From Clostridiales bacterium (GTDB lineage: Bacteria; Bacillota; Clostridia; Oscillospirales; Oscillospiraceae): DNA of 33,691 nt. The notes under the pieces were generated by a model. It saw nothing but the letters and a program-made list of their open reading frames with translations, was not told the DNA's origin and searched no databases. A program made the position numbers and the translations under genes. The DNA is taken from the NCBI GenBank assembly GCA_004556755.1, contig SFFW01000015.1, positions 1 to 33,691 of the forward strand, written 5' to 3'. Shown here in pieces: positions 1 to 6,966 of the stretch. Position 1 is the first letter of the stretch, and every line of letters begins with the position of its first letter.

Positions 1-99
1 GGGCGATGACACCTGCATGGTCGAGATTGCCCGCTTCTTCACCGACTTCTCCAAAAAGGAGTCCTGCGGCAAATGCACCCCCTGCCGTGACGGTATACC
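1..99 (+). repeat. Left copy of a perfect 99-bp terminal inverted repeat
   Basis: Bases 1-99 are identical to the reverse complement of 33593-33691. The match ends exactly at base 100 (c versus g). It lies inside the hydB coding sequence, and synonymous positions are identical as well. The two genes diverge strongly immediately afterwards. Confidence 0.97.
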
Positions 100-496
100 C
101 AAGATGCTGGCGATACTTGAACGCATAACGAGGGGCGAGGGCGAGCTTGAGGATCTTGACAAGCTGGAAAAGATCGCAGACCTCGTGCGCAACTGCTCCC
201 TGTGCGGCCTCGGCAAGATGGCGACGAACCCCGTCGTCAGCACGCTGAAGTATTTCAGAGACGAATATGTGACCCACGTCGTTGACAAGAAGTGTCCCGC
301 AAATATCTGCAAGGCGCTCGTAACGCTGAGGATAGACCCCGAAAAGTGCATCGGCTGCACGAAGTGTGCCGTATACTGCCCCGTCGGAGCGATAAGCGGC
401 AAACTGAGAAAGGTACACACCATCGACCTTGACAAATGCACGAGATGCCGCAACTGCAAGGATGGCTGCCCCATGGAAGCCATTAAGGAGGTTTGA
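1..496 (+). CDS. hydB: HydB-type subunit of a hydrogenase-like complex (NuoF family), C-terminal part, truncated by the window start
   Basis: The frame is open from base 2, so the 5' part (the FMN/NADH-binding half of a NuoF-like protein) lies outside the window. Counted from the Met at base 17, Cys17, Cys20, Cys23 and Cys63 form the CxxCxxC...C cluster site typical of NuoF/HydB. Cys111/114/117/121 and Cys141/144/147/151 form a C-terminal 2x[4Fe-4S] ferredoxin. In bifurcating hydrogenases HydB binds FMN and NAD(P)H and passes electrons through these clusters to HydA. The stop codon is 2 bases before the next start, and the HydA' ribosome site (aaggagg) lies inside this gene's last codons, so the two are probably co-translated. 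It is about two-thirds identical to the HydB at the right end. Whether the partner still handles H2 is doubtful. Confidence 0.9.
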   Translation, partial: GDDTCMVEIARFFTDFSKKESCGKCTPCRDGIPKMLAILERITRGEGELEDLDKLEKIADLVRNCSLCGLGKMATNPVVSTLKYFRDEYVTHVVDKKCPANICKALVTLRIDPEKCIGCTKCAVYCPVGAISGKLRKVHTIDLDKCTRCRNCKDGCPMEAIKEV

Positions 497-498
497 CC

Positions 499-2205
499 AT
501 GAGTACAATGTATATCGACGGCGTAAAATGCAGCATCGGAGCCGAATCGAACATACTGGAGCTTGCGCTGAATAACGGCATTGACATACCTAACCTCTGC
601 TATTGCGACAGCCTTGCGCCCTACGGCGGCTGCCGTCTGTGCATCGTCGAGGACGAGAGAGGCGCCATTGTCACCGCCTGTACCGTGAAGCCGAAAGAGA
701 ATATGCGTATCCGCACCAATACCGCAAAGCTCAGAGAATACCGCAGAAGCATAATCGAGCTTATGCTCGAATCGCATCAGACCGAGTGCAACTCCTGCAA
801 AAAGTGCGGAAGATGCAAGCTTCAGACATATGCAAAGCGCTTCGGCGCAAAGGCGGGAGCGCCCGCAGACTGGAATCCCGGTCCCGTTGACGACTCATCG
901 CCGTCCATAATCCGTGACCCGTCCAAGTGCATTTTGTGCGCAAAGTGCGTCAGAGTGTGCAAAAACATTCAGGACGTTGCGGCAATCGACCTTGCGTGGC
1001 GAGGTGCAAACGCCGCCGTCACCTGCGGCTTTGGCATGAAGCTTGCCGACACCGACTGCGTCGGTTGCGGTCAGTGCGCAGCCGTGTGTCCCACCGCTGC
1101 GATCACCGTAAAGGACGACACCCGCAGATTCTGGGACGCTTTGCTTGACCCCGACAAGAAGGTCTATGTTCAGGTCGCTCCCGCAGTCCGTGTCGGACTT
1201 GCCGAGGAGTTTGAGATACCCGCAGTGCAGTCGGTCGGCGGAAAGCTCGTTTCCGCACTCAGACTCATGGGAGCGGATAAGGTGTACAGCACAGCAGACT
1301 CTGCATTCCTGACGCTTGAGGAGGAAAGCCGTGAGCTTACCGAGCGCATGAAGTCCGGCAAAAAGCTTCCCATGTTCAGCTCCTATTGCCCCGCATGGGT
1401 GCATCATGTTGAGAATAAGCACCCGGAGCTTATGACGGAGCTTTCGGCGGCGGCATCCCCCATGGCGATACTCGGCGGTCTTATCCGCAAGCAGTTCCCG
1501 GAGGAGAACGCAGTTTCCGTGGCGGTCATGTCCTGCACCGCCGCAAAAGCCGAGGCGCTGCGCCCTGAGCTTACAAAGAACGGACGCAAGCTCGTTGACA
1601 TCGTGATAAGCACTCAGGAGCTTGCTGCGATGATCCGTGAGTACGGCATAAAGCTTCAGTCCCTGCCCGACACGGAGCCGGACAAATTCTTTGAGAGAGT
1701 AAGCGGCGACGGTGAGCTTAAGCCCGCAGTGACCCTGACCATCGACCCGAACAAGTGCATCGGCTGCACAAAGTGCGCACGAAGCTGCCCCGTTTCGGCG
1801 ATAAGCGGAAGCCCCAAGAAGGCGCACAGTATCGACCCCGAAAAGTGCATCCGCTGCCGCACCTGCAAGGTGGGCTGCCCCGCAGGAGCGATAAGCGACA
1901 CCACCGGCTTTGACGGTGAGCTGCGCATTGCGGTCGCAAACGGACTGGCTGACGCCGACAGGCTGCTCAAAAAGATAGCCGATGGCGAGGCAAGCTACGA
2001 CTTTGTTGAGGTCATGGCGTGTCCCAACGGCTGCATCGGCGGCGGCGGACAGCCGGAAAGCTGCGGTTCCGTTAAGGCGATGCAAAAGCTGGAGCTTGAC
2101 CCCGATCTTCTGCCCTCCGCCATTGAGCTTGACTCCAAGGACGGTCTGTGCAGCGTAAGAGAGATCCTCGGCGACGACAGAGACGAGATCCTCAGAGCAA
2201 GATAA
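499..2205 (+). CDS. Remodelled [FeFe]-hydrogenase-like HydA' with an internal 2x[4Fe-4S] ferredoxin in place of part of the H-cluster domain
   Basis: 568 aa from ATG 499, with aaggagg 8 bases upstream (a TTG at 493 is in frame but lacks a site). The N-terminal half is normal for group A HydA: 2Fe-2S ligands Cys34/45/48/61, a His93-Cys97-Cys100-Cys106 cluster, and a 2x[4Fe-4S] ferredoxin at 144-197. The H domain is altered. Motif L1 reads SSYCPAW (Tyr296 replaces the proton-shuttle Cys, Cys297 kept). L2 reads MSCTAAKAE (Cys346 kept, Ala349 at the position of the conserved Lys that contacts a cyanide ligand). L3 MACPNGC keeps Cys508 and Cys512. Between L2 and L3 the IFG...GGV loop is absent, and a ferredoxin with Cys420/423/426/430 and 450/453/456/460 is present instead. 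All four ligands of the [4Fe-4S]H cubane remain, but a working 2Fe subcluster is unlikely. Probable role (inference): electron transfer in a HydB-HydA' complex that is not a normal hydrogenase. Confidence 0.88.
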   Translation: MSTMYIDGVKCSIGAESNILELALNNGIDIPNLCYCDSLAPYGGCRLCIVEDERGAIVTACTVKPKENMRIRTNTAKLREYRRSIIELMLESHQTECNSCKKCGRCKLQTYAKRFGAKAGAPADWNPGPVDDSSPSIIRDPSKCILCAKCVRVCKNIQDVAAIDLAWRGANAAVTCGFGMKLADTDCVGCGQCAAVCPTAAITVKDDTRRFWDALLDPDKKVYVQVAPAVRVGLAEEFEIPAVQSVGGKLVSALRLMGADKVYSTADSAFLTLEEESRELTERMKSGKKLPMFSSYCPAWVHHVENKHPELMTELSAAASPMAILGGLIRKQFPEENAVSVAVMSCTAAKAEALRPELTKNGRKLVDIVISTQELAAMIREYGIKLQSLPDTEPDKFFERVSGDGELKPAVTLTIDPNKCIGCTKCARSCPVSAISGSPKKAHSIDPEKCIRCRTCKVGCPAGAISDTTGFDGELRIAVANGLADADRLLKKIADGEASYDFVEVMACPNGCIGGGGQPESCGSVKAMQKLELDPDLLPSAIELDSKDGLCSVREILGDDRDEILRAR

Positions 2206-2212
2206 ACGAATA

Positions 2213-2252
2213 AAAAGCATTGGAAATACACGGTATTTCCAATGCTTTTTTT
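2213..2252. terminator. Bidirectional intrinsic terminator between convergent genes
   Basis: A hairpin (agcattggaaata / tatttccaatgct, loop cacgg) is flanked by A-tract and T-tract, so it can end both the HydA' transcript and the convergent deacetylase transcript. Confidence 0.88.
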
Positions 2253-2256
2253 AATT

Positions 2257-3042
2257 TTACTGCTCCTTTGAGCCTTTGAGCGCACACTGCCTACCCGTGT
2301 TGTCGATGGTGTAGTCGCCGCTGAGAAGTATCTGCGAAACGGGGACTATGGTGTAGCCGTCGGCAATTAGTCCTTCGATGATCTTAGGCAGGGCTTCGGG
2401 CGTGTTTTCGGCGGCATTGTGGAACAGGATTATGCTGCCGGACTTGACGTTTTTAAGTACACGCTCGCTGATCTCATCCGCACTCAGACCCTTCCAGTCG
2501 AGACTGTCGACGTCCCACTGGATGGCGATCATGCCCATGCCGTTTACGGTGGAGATGACCGTGTCGTTGTACTCACCGTAGGGGCAGCGGAAGAGCGTGG
2601 GTCTCACGCCCGTCACGGCTTCGATCTTGTCGTTGCTGGTGTTTATGTTCTCCTTTATCTGATCGGCGCTGAGGCTTGCGAAATGAGCGTGGTCGTCGGA
2701 GTGGCTCATCACCTCGTTACCGGCGTCATGCAGCGCCTTGACGGAGTCGGGGTACTTATCGACCCATGCGCCGACGACGAAGAAGGTCGTGTTTATCTTA
2801 TACCTTGCGAGAATGTCGATAAGCTGCTGCGTGTCCTCATTGCCCCATGCGGCGTCGAAGGAGAGCGCAACAACCTTATCCTCACGCTGCACGCAGTAGA
2901 TGGGAAGCTCTCTGTCGCCTGCGGCGGCGCCTACGACTGCGGGGCTGTTCACCGTCCAAAATATCAGCGCCACAAAAAGCACAAGCGCCACACCCGACAC
3001 GACAGCCTTTCGGGATTTTATCTTTTTTATAATGCCATTCAT
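2257..3042 (-). CDS. PdaB-like polysaccharide deacetylase (CE4/NodB family), probably sporulation-related
   Basis: 261 aa from the ATG at 3042, with ggaggg about 7 bases upstream. The frame stays open further upstream, but that part is the palindromic element and has no ribosome site. A short basic N-terminus and one membrane segment (about 13-33) are followed by a NodB domain. Visible motifs are SFDAAWG (the usual TFDD second Asp is Ala, as in PdaB/YlxY proteins), HSDDH (metal His), RCPYGEY and ILFHN. CE4 enzymes de-N-acetylate peptidoglycan or chitin. PdaB-type members act in spore cortex maintenance, and the missing Asp makes catalysis uncertain. The gene stands alone, convergent to HydA'. 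Confidence 0.82.
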   Translation of the reverse strand: MNGIIKKIKSRKAVVSGVALVLFVALIFWTVNSPAVVGAAAGDRELPIYCVQREDKVVALSFDAAWGNEDTQQLIDILARYKINTTFFVVGAWVDKYPDSVKALHDAGNEVMSHSDDHAHFASLSADQIKENINTSNDKIEAVTGVRPTLFRCPYGEYNDTVISTVNGMGMIAIQWDVDSLDWKGLSADEISERVLKNVKSGSIILFHNAAENTPEALPKIIEGLIADGYTIVPVSQILLSGDYTIDNTGRQCALKGSKEQ

Positions 3043-3071
3043 ACCGTCCCTCCGAAAATAGAATTGAATTT

Positions 3072-3351
3072 TAAGCTGACGAGAGTCGAACCCCTGTCGG
3101 TTTTGACGGGCGGATTTCCGCCCGTGCTGCGTTAAATCCCTTGACAATACGTCAAGTATTCTCTGCGGGCTTTGCCTTGCCCGAACAAAAATCCGCTCGG
3201 GCAAAACTGCAAAGCACCTGTCGGTAGTGCTTTTCGAGGGATTTTCGGCTTTCTTTGATGAAGATGGGCTGACGCCCATCAAGGCAAAAAAGTCGGAAAT
3301 AACCGAAAGGGTACACCGACAGGCGGCAGGGGTTCGACTCTCGTCAGCTTA
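3072..3351. mobile_element. MITE-like palindromic element with perfect 25-bp terminal inverted repeats
   Basis: 3072-3096 and 3327-3351 are perfect reverse complements of 25 bases. The roughly 230 bases between them form nested hairpins: ACGGGCGG/CCGCCCGT at 3106-3125, CTTGAC/GTCAAG near 3140-3156, a GCCCGA/TCGGGC pair, and GATGGGC/GCCCATC at 3263-3280. There is no ORF and no clear target duplication. The right arm read on plus contains GGTTCGACTC, like a tRNA T-loop, but no tRNA can be folded. It could be a non-autonomous transposable element or a structured RNA. Confidence 0.65.
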
Positions 3352-3419
3352 GCGCTGAAACACAGCTCAGCTAATCCTATTCCGCAGCTCGGACAATAAT
3401 ACCCACTTGCAGCAATTCG

Positions 3420-3448
3420 TTGACATTATGATGCCGAGGGGCTATATT
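3420..3448 (+). promoter_or_regulatory. Sigma-A-type promoter for the PrpC-like phosphatase
   Basis: TTGACA at 3420-3425, a 17-base spacer and TATATT at 3443-3448. The expected start is near 3455, about 40 bases before the gene. Confidence 0.75.
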
Positions 3449-3496
3449 ATAGTATAGAGAAACCAAAAACGGCATGACCTGAAACGGAGCAAAATT

Positions 3497-4324
3497 ATGT
3501 TACTTATCAGCAGCGCAGCGGCGACCGACGTCGGCAAGGTGAGAGAAAAAAACGAAGACAACTTCTATCTCTGCGGTAAAATGCGGGACGGAAACGAGAG
3601 TGAACCGACACTGCTTCGGGACGACACGAGACGTGACGCATACCTCTATGCCGTGTGCGACGGCATGGGGGGCGAACTTTGCGGAGAGCTTGCATCCGAG
3701 ATCGCAGTCACGGCGCTCGACGGCTTTAAGGATGATTTCGACGAGCGAGCGGAGGAGTATTTCGAGTACGCAAACGAGCTTGTGTGCCGTGAGATCCGCA
3801 GGCAGGGCGGCAGAATGGGTACGACCTTTGCCGGACTGTGGATAAAGGACGAAAAGGCGAGAGCCTACAATGCCGGAGACAGCAGGATATACCTTCTGCG
3901 TGGCGGTCATCTCATGCAGCTCAGCGAGGATCACACGCAGGCGCAGCTCATGTATAAGCAGGGGCTTATCAGCAAGGAGGAGGTAAAAACTCACCCCTTC
4001 CGAAACAGGCTGACGCAGCACATCGGCATCTTCCCGCAGGAGCTTGAGCTTGTGCCTCATGCGGTCGTGAACATTCCGCTTCAGGAGGGTGACAGATTCC
4101 TGCTTTGCAGCGACGGACTTACCGATATGCTCACGGAGGAGGAGATACGCAGTCTCATGTCGGAAGGGGACACCCCCACGGCCATCGCAGGCTCGCTTCT
4201 CCGCAGCGCCCTTGAAAACGGCGGCAGAGACAACGTGACGGCGATCGCAGTCTCGGTCGACAAGGCAAGCAGTGAGGATGAGGAGCTGTTCAGCTTCCTG
4301 AAGGATTTCTCCGATTGGAGTTAA
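3497..4324 (+). CDS. prpC: PP2C-family Ser/Thr protein phosphatase (PrpC/Stp type)
   Basis: 275 aa, soluble. PP2C motifs occur in order: DVGKVREKNEDN near the N-terminus, CDGMGGE (metal Asp and Gly), GRMGTTF, AGDSRIYLL, the CSDGLTD metal-binding motif, and a C-terminal GGRDNVTAIAV. These Mn/Mg-dependent enzymes reverse Hanks-type Ser/Thr kinase phosphorylation. In Firmicutes the usual partner is PrkC, which is not in this window. It is monocistronic, between its own promoter and a strong terminator. The FHA (phosphothreonine-binding) domain of the nearby SEDS protein would be a plausible pathway partner, which is inference. Confidence 0.92.
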   Translation: MLLISSAAATDVGKVREKNEDNFYLCGKMRDGNESEPTLLRDDTRRDAYLYAVCDGMGGELCGELASEIAVTALDGFKDDFDERAEEYFEYANELVCREIRRQGGRMGTTFAGLWIKDEKARAYNAGDSRIYLLRGGHLMQLSEDHTQAQLMYKQGLISKEEVKTHPFRNRLTQHIGIFPQELELVPHAVVNIPLQEGDRFLLCSDGLTDMLTEEEIRSLMSEGDTPTAIAGSLLRSALENGGRDNVTAIAVSVDKASSEDEELFSFLKDFSDWS

Positions 4325-4329
4325 AAAAT

Positions 4330-4368
4330 AAGGTCTGACATTTGGGAATGTCAGACCTTGTTTTTTTT
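4330..4368. terminator. Intrinsic terminator (bidirectional) after the PP2C gene
   Basis: 13-bp perfect stem aaggtctgacatt/aatgtcagacctt (4330-4342 and 4347-4359), loop tggg, followed by eight T. The convergent YdcF-like gene ends at 4367, so the reverse strand can use it too. Confidence 0.9.
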
Positions 4369-5083
4369 AAGCAAACAGCTTTTCCTTCACGACGCCGAAG
4401 GCTTCACGGATGAAGTAGTTCACCCTCACCGTTATGTGCGTCGTCTCGGCGGGGATGCCCTTGATGCTCACTCCCATGGAGTGGGCTATAAGCTGCGTCC
4501 TGTAAATGTGGTATTCACTCGTCACGACGGCGGCGTCCTTTTCGGGGTCGGCGCCGGCGCTGCGGATAATATCGAAGGAGTATTGAAGATTCTCCCGTGT
4601 CGAGGTGGAGCGATCTTCTTTTATTATGCGCTCCGGGGCGATGCCGTTCTGCACAAGATAGCGCTTCATCGCCTCCGCCTCGCTTATGTCCTCACCGCTG
4701 CCCTGACCGCCGGACACGACGGCGGAGCAGTCGGGGTGTGCATTCAGATAGTCGAGAGCGGCGTCGAGCCGTTCGGTGAGCGCAAGGGAGGGGGTCTCGC
4801 CCTTGACCGCTGCGCCGAGGACGATGACGTACTGCACCTCAAAGTCCCCGTCGCCGGAGGACGCCTGTATTATCGGCAGCTCAAGGAATACGAAGTAGCC
4901 TATCCCCAAAATGAGGAGAAGGCTGATAAGCCGCCTTGCCGTTTTGCCGACGAGCCTGAACAGCAGGATGAGAAATGCGATGAGGTACAGAGTGTACGCC
5001 AAAAAGTCGTGACCCGAAAACGCAAAGTTCAAAACGAGTCCGGCCGCCACGAGTAAAAGTATGAGTATGCTTGATTTTTTCAT
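4367..5083 (-). CDS. YdcF-like DUF218 membrane protein
   Basis: 238 aa from ATG 5083, which overlaps the ABC-F stop as ATGA and has ggagg upstream. An ATG six codons earlier is less well placed. Three hydrophobic segments (about 5-70) are followed by the DUF218 domain: YVIVLGAAVKGETPS, a VVSGGQGSGED loop, SEAEAMKRYL, STSTRENLQYS and VTSEYHIYR. Family members (YdcF, SanA, ElyC) are linked to envelope and peptidoglycan precursor maintenance, but their chemistry is poorly defined. It is the last gene of the four-gene minus-strand operon. Confidence 0.85.
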   Translation of the reverse strand: MKKSSILILLLVAAGLVLNFAFSGHDFLAYTLYLIAFLILLFRLVGKTARRLISLLLILGIGYFVFLELPIIQASSGDGDFEVQYVIVLGAAVKGETPSLALTERLDAALDYLNAHPDCSAVVSGGQGSGEDISEAEAMKRYLVQNGIAPERIIKEDRSTSTRENLQYSFDIIRSAGADPEKDAAVVTSEYHIYRTQLIAHSMGVSIKGIPAETTHITVRVNYFIREAFGVVKEKLFA

Positions 5084-6948
5084 TCGCTGAGTTCCTCCCA
5101 TTCGGCGTACAGCTCAAGTAGGCGGTCGTTTGCCTGCGCCTTATCGCTTTCAATGCGCATAAGCTCCGTGTAGTCGCTGGAGTGCTGCTCCGCCTCGGCG
5201 TCGAGCCGCTCAAGCTCTGATTCGAGCCTGTATATCTCCTTTTCGAGCTTTGCACGCTGCTTGTCACGGTTGGGGGCGGACTTCTTCGGTGCAGGAGCCT
5301 TTTTCTGCGCCGTAGCCTTTGCCGCCTGATTAAACACCGCCTGACGCTCGCAATATTCACGGTACTCGGAGTAGGTACCCTTAAAGTCGGTGATCTTACC
5401 GTCCTTGAGATGCCATATGCGGGTCGCAAATTTTTCGATAAAGTACCTGTCGTGCGACACGAACAGGAGCGCTTCGGGGTAGTCCGAGAGCGCATCCTCG
5501 ATCCACTCACGGCTTGCAATGTCGAGATGGTTCGTCGGCTCGTCGAGTATGAGAAGGTTTATGTCGCTTCCCATGAGCATACAAAGCCGAAGTCGGCTCT
5601 TTTCGCCGCCGGAGAGAGCGCCGACCGGGGTGAACACCGTCTCGCCCCTGAAGCCGAAAGCGCCGAGGCGATCCCTCGCCTCCTGCGGCTGACAGCGGCA
5701 GTCGTACAGCATGGTATCGACCAAGGTACGGCTCTCATCGCTGAAGGATATGATCTGCGGCAGATATGCACAGCGCACCGTGGGTCCCCTGTACAGGTAG
5801 CCGGAGTCGGGAGTCTCCTCCTGCATGATGAGCTTTATAAGCGTCGATTTTCCTGCGCCGTTGTCGCCGATGAGCGCTATGCGCTCTCTGCCCTCAATGA
5901 GCAGGGAGAGGTCAGAAAACAGCGTTTTATCGCCGTATGACTTACTTAGATTTTCGCACACGAACACCTCGTCGCCGGAGAAATCCCTTGCGGTGAAGCC
6001 GACGCTGAGCCGCCGCTGCTCCTTGGGGCGCTCGGTGGTGCTGAGCTTTGCTATGCGCTTTTCCATGGAAAACGCACGCTTGTGCAGCTTGTCGTTGCCC
6101 ATGAACGCCCAAAGATGCATCTGCTCCGCCGCACGTTTTAGCTGCTCGATCTTTGCCTGATCCTTTTCGTACTTCTTGAGCTTTTCGTCAAAGCGCCTCT
6201 GCCGCTCCTCGGCGTAGAAGCTGTAACCGCCGGAGTAAAACTCCGCCTTGCCGTCGCATATCTCGATGCAGCGGGTGACTACACGATCGAGGAAATAGCG
6301 GTCGTGGCTGATGATAAGCACCGTACCCTTAAAGTGCAGCAGGTAGTCCTCAAGCCACTCGGTCGCACGGAGGTCGAGGTGGTTCGTCGGCTCGTCAAGG
6401 AGCAGGATCTCCGTGTTTTCAAGGATGAGGCGGGCGAGGTTCACCCTCGTGCGTTCACCGCCGGAGAGCGAGTCAAAGGGCTGCTGACGCATGGAGCGGG
6501 GAATGTCGAGACCGTTTGCGACACGGTTTATGTTCGTCTCCGTGTCGTAGCCGCCGAGCCTGCGAAAGTCCTCGGATATGCGGTCGTACTCACGCAGCAG
6601 CGTATCGGAGCTGTCGCTTTCCATCTGCTTTGCAAGCTCCTCAAGACGGGAGCTTAGGCGGTACAGCTCGGAGTAAGCCGAACGCAGAACGTCCTCCGTC
6701 GTCCAGCCGTCGGGGTAGACGGGTATCTGCGATATGAGACCGAGCCTGCGCCCGGAAGCGAGTGAAACGCTGCCCTCGTCGTAGTCAAGCTCGCCCGCAA
6801 GGATGCGAAACAGCGTCGTTTTGCCGCAGCCGTTATGCCCGAGTATGCCGACACGCTCACCCTCGGTGATGTCGAAGCTGAGTCCGTCCAATATGTTGTT
6901 TCCCAGTTCAAAGGACTTTTTAAGTCCGCAAACCGATACGTCTGTCAT
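5080..6948 (-). CDS. ABC-F family ATPase (ribosome-associated translation factor type)
   Basis: 622 aa, two ABC domains with no membrane segment. The first has Walker A GHNGCGKTT (37-45), signature LSGGERTRV and Walker B LLLDEPTNHLD. The second has GDNGAGKST, LSGGEKSRL and LLILDEPTNHLD. A linker between the domains (FDEKLKKYEKDQAKIEQLK region) is the ABC-F P-site tRNA interaction motif. A basic tail followed by a predicted coiled coil (about 555-620) resembles the YdiF/YfmR/Uup type. ABC-F proteins bind the ribosomal E site to rescue stalled translation, or confer antibiotic protection in some lineages. I cannot say which from sequence. It starts 18 bases after the PBP gene with agagga as ribosome site. 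Confidence 0.92.
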   Translation of the reverse strand: MTDVSVCGLKKSFELGNNILDGLSFDITEGERVGILGHNGCGKTTLFRILAGELDYDEGSVSLASGRRLGLISQIPVYPDGWTTEDVLRSAYSELYRLSSRLEELAKQMESDSSDTLLREYDRISEDFRRLGGYDTETNINRVANGLDIPRSMRQQPFDSLSGGERTRVNLARLILENTEILLLDEPTNHLDLRATEWLEDYLLHFKGTVLIISHDRYFLDRVVTRCIEICDGKAEFYSGGYSFYAEERQRRFDEKLKKYEKDQAKIEQLKRAAEQMHLWAFMGNDKLHKRAFSMEKRIAKLSTTERPKEQRRLSVGFTARDFSGDEVFVCENLSKSYGDKTLFSDLSLLIEGRERIALIGDNGAGKSTLIKLIMQEETPDSGYLYRGPTVRCAYLPQIISFSDESRTLVDTMLYDCRCQPQEARDRLGAFGFRGETVFTPVGALSGGEKSRLRLCMLMGSDINLLILDEPTNHLDIASREWIEDALSDYPEALLFVSHDRYFIEKFATRIWHLKDGKITDFKGTYSEYREYCERQAVFNQAAKATAQKKAPAPKKSAPNRDKQRAKLEKEIYRLESELERLDAEAEQHSSDYTELMRIESDKAQANDRLLELYAEWEELSE

Positions 6949-6966
6949 TTGTGTTCCTCTGTGAAT

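Noticed and set aside
499..2205. HydA' as an assembly chimera or pseudogene
   Set aside because: The frame is intact for 568 codons, the insert has a complete 2x[4Fe-4S] pattern, flanks continue the HydA fold, and gene spacing to hydB is conserved. Read coverage should still be checked.
895..2220. A 441-codon open frame on the minus strand opposite HydA'
   Set aside because: It has no ribosome site or recognisable domain, and the plus frame has full Fe-S motifs. It is a codon-bias shadow.
3043..3282. 80-residue N-terminal extension of the deacetylase
   Set aside because: It would translate the palindromic element. ATG 3042 has a proper ribosome site and starts a typical membrane anchor.
3327..3351. 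tRNA 3' end
   Set aside because: A T-loop-like GGTTCGACTC is present, but the T-stem does not pair and no acceptor, anticodon or D arms can be drawn.
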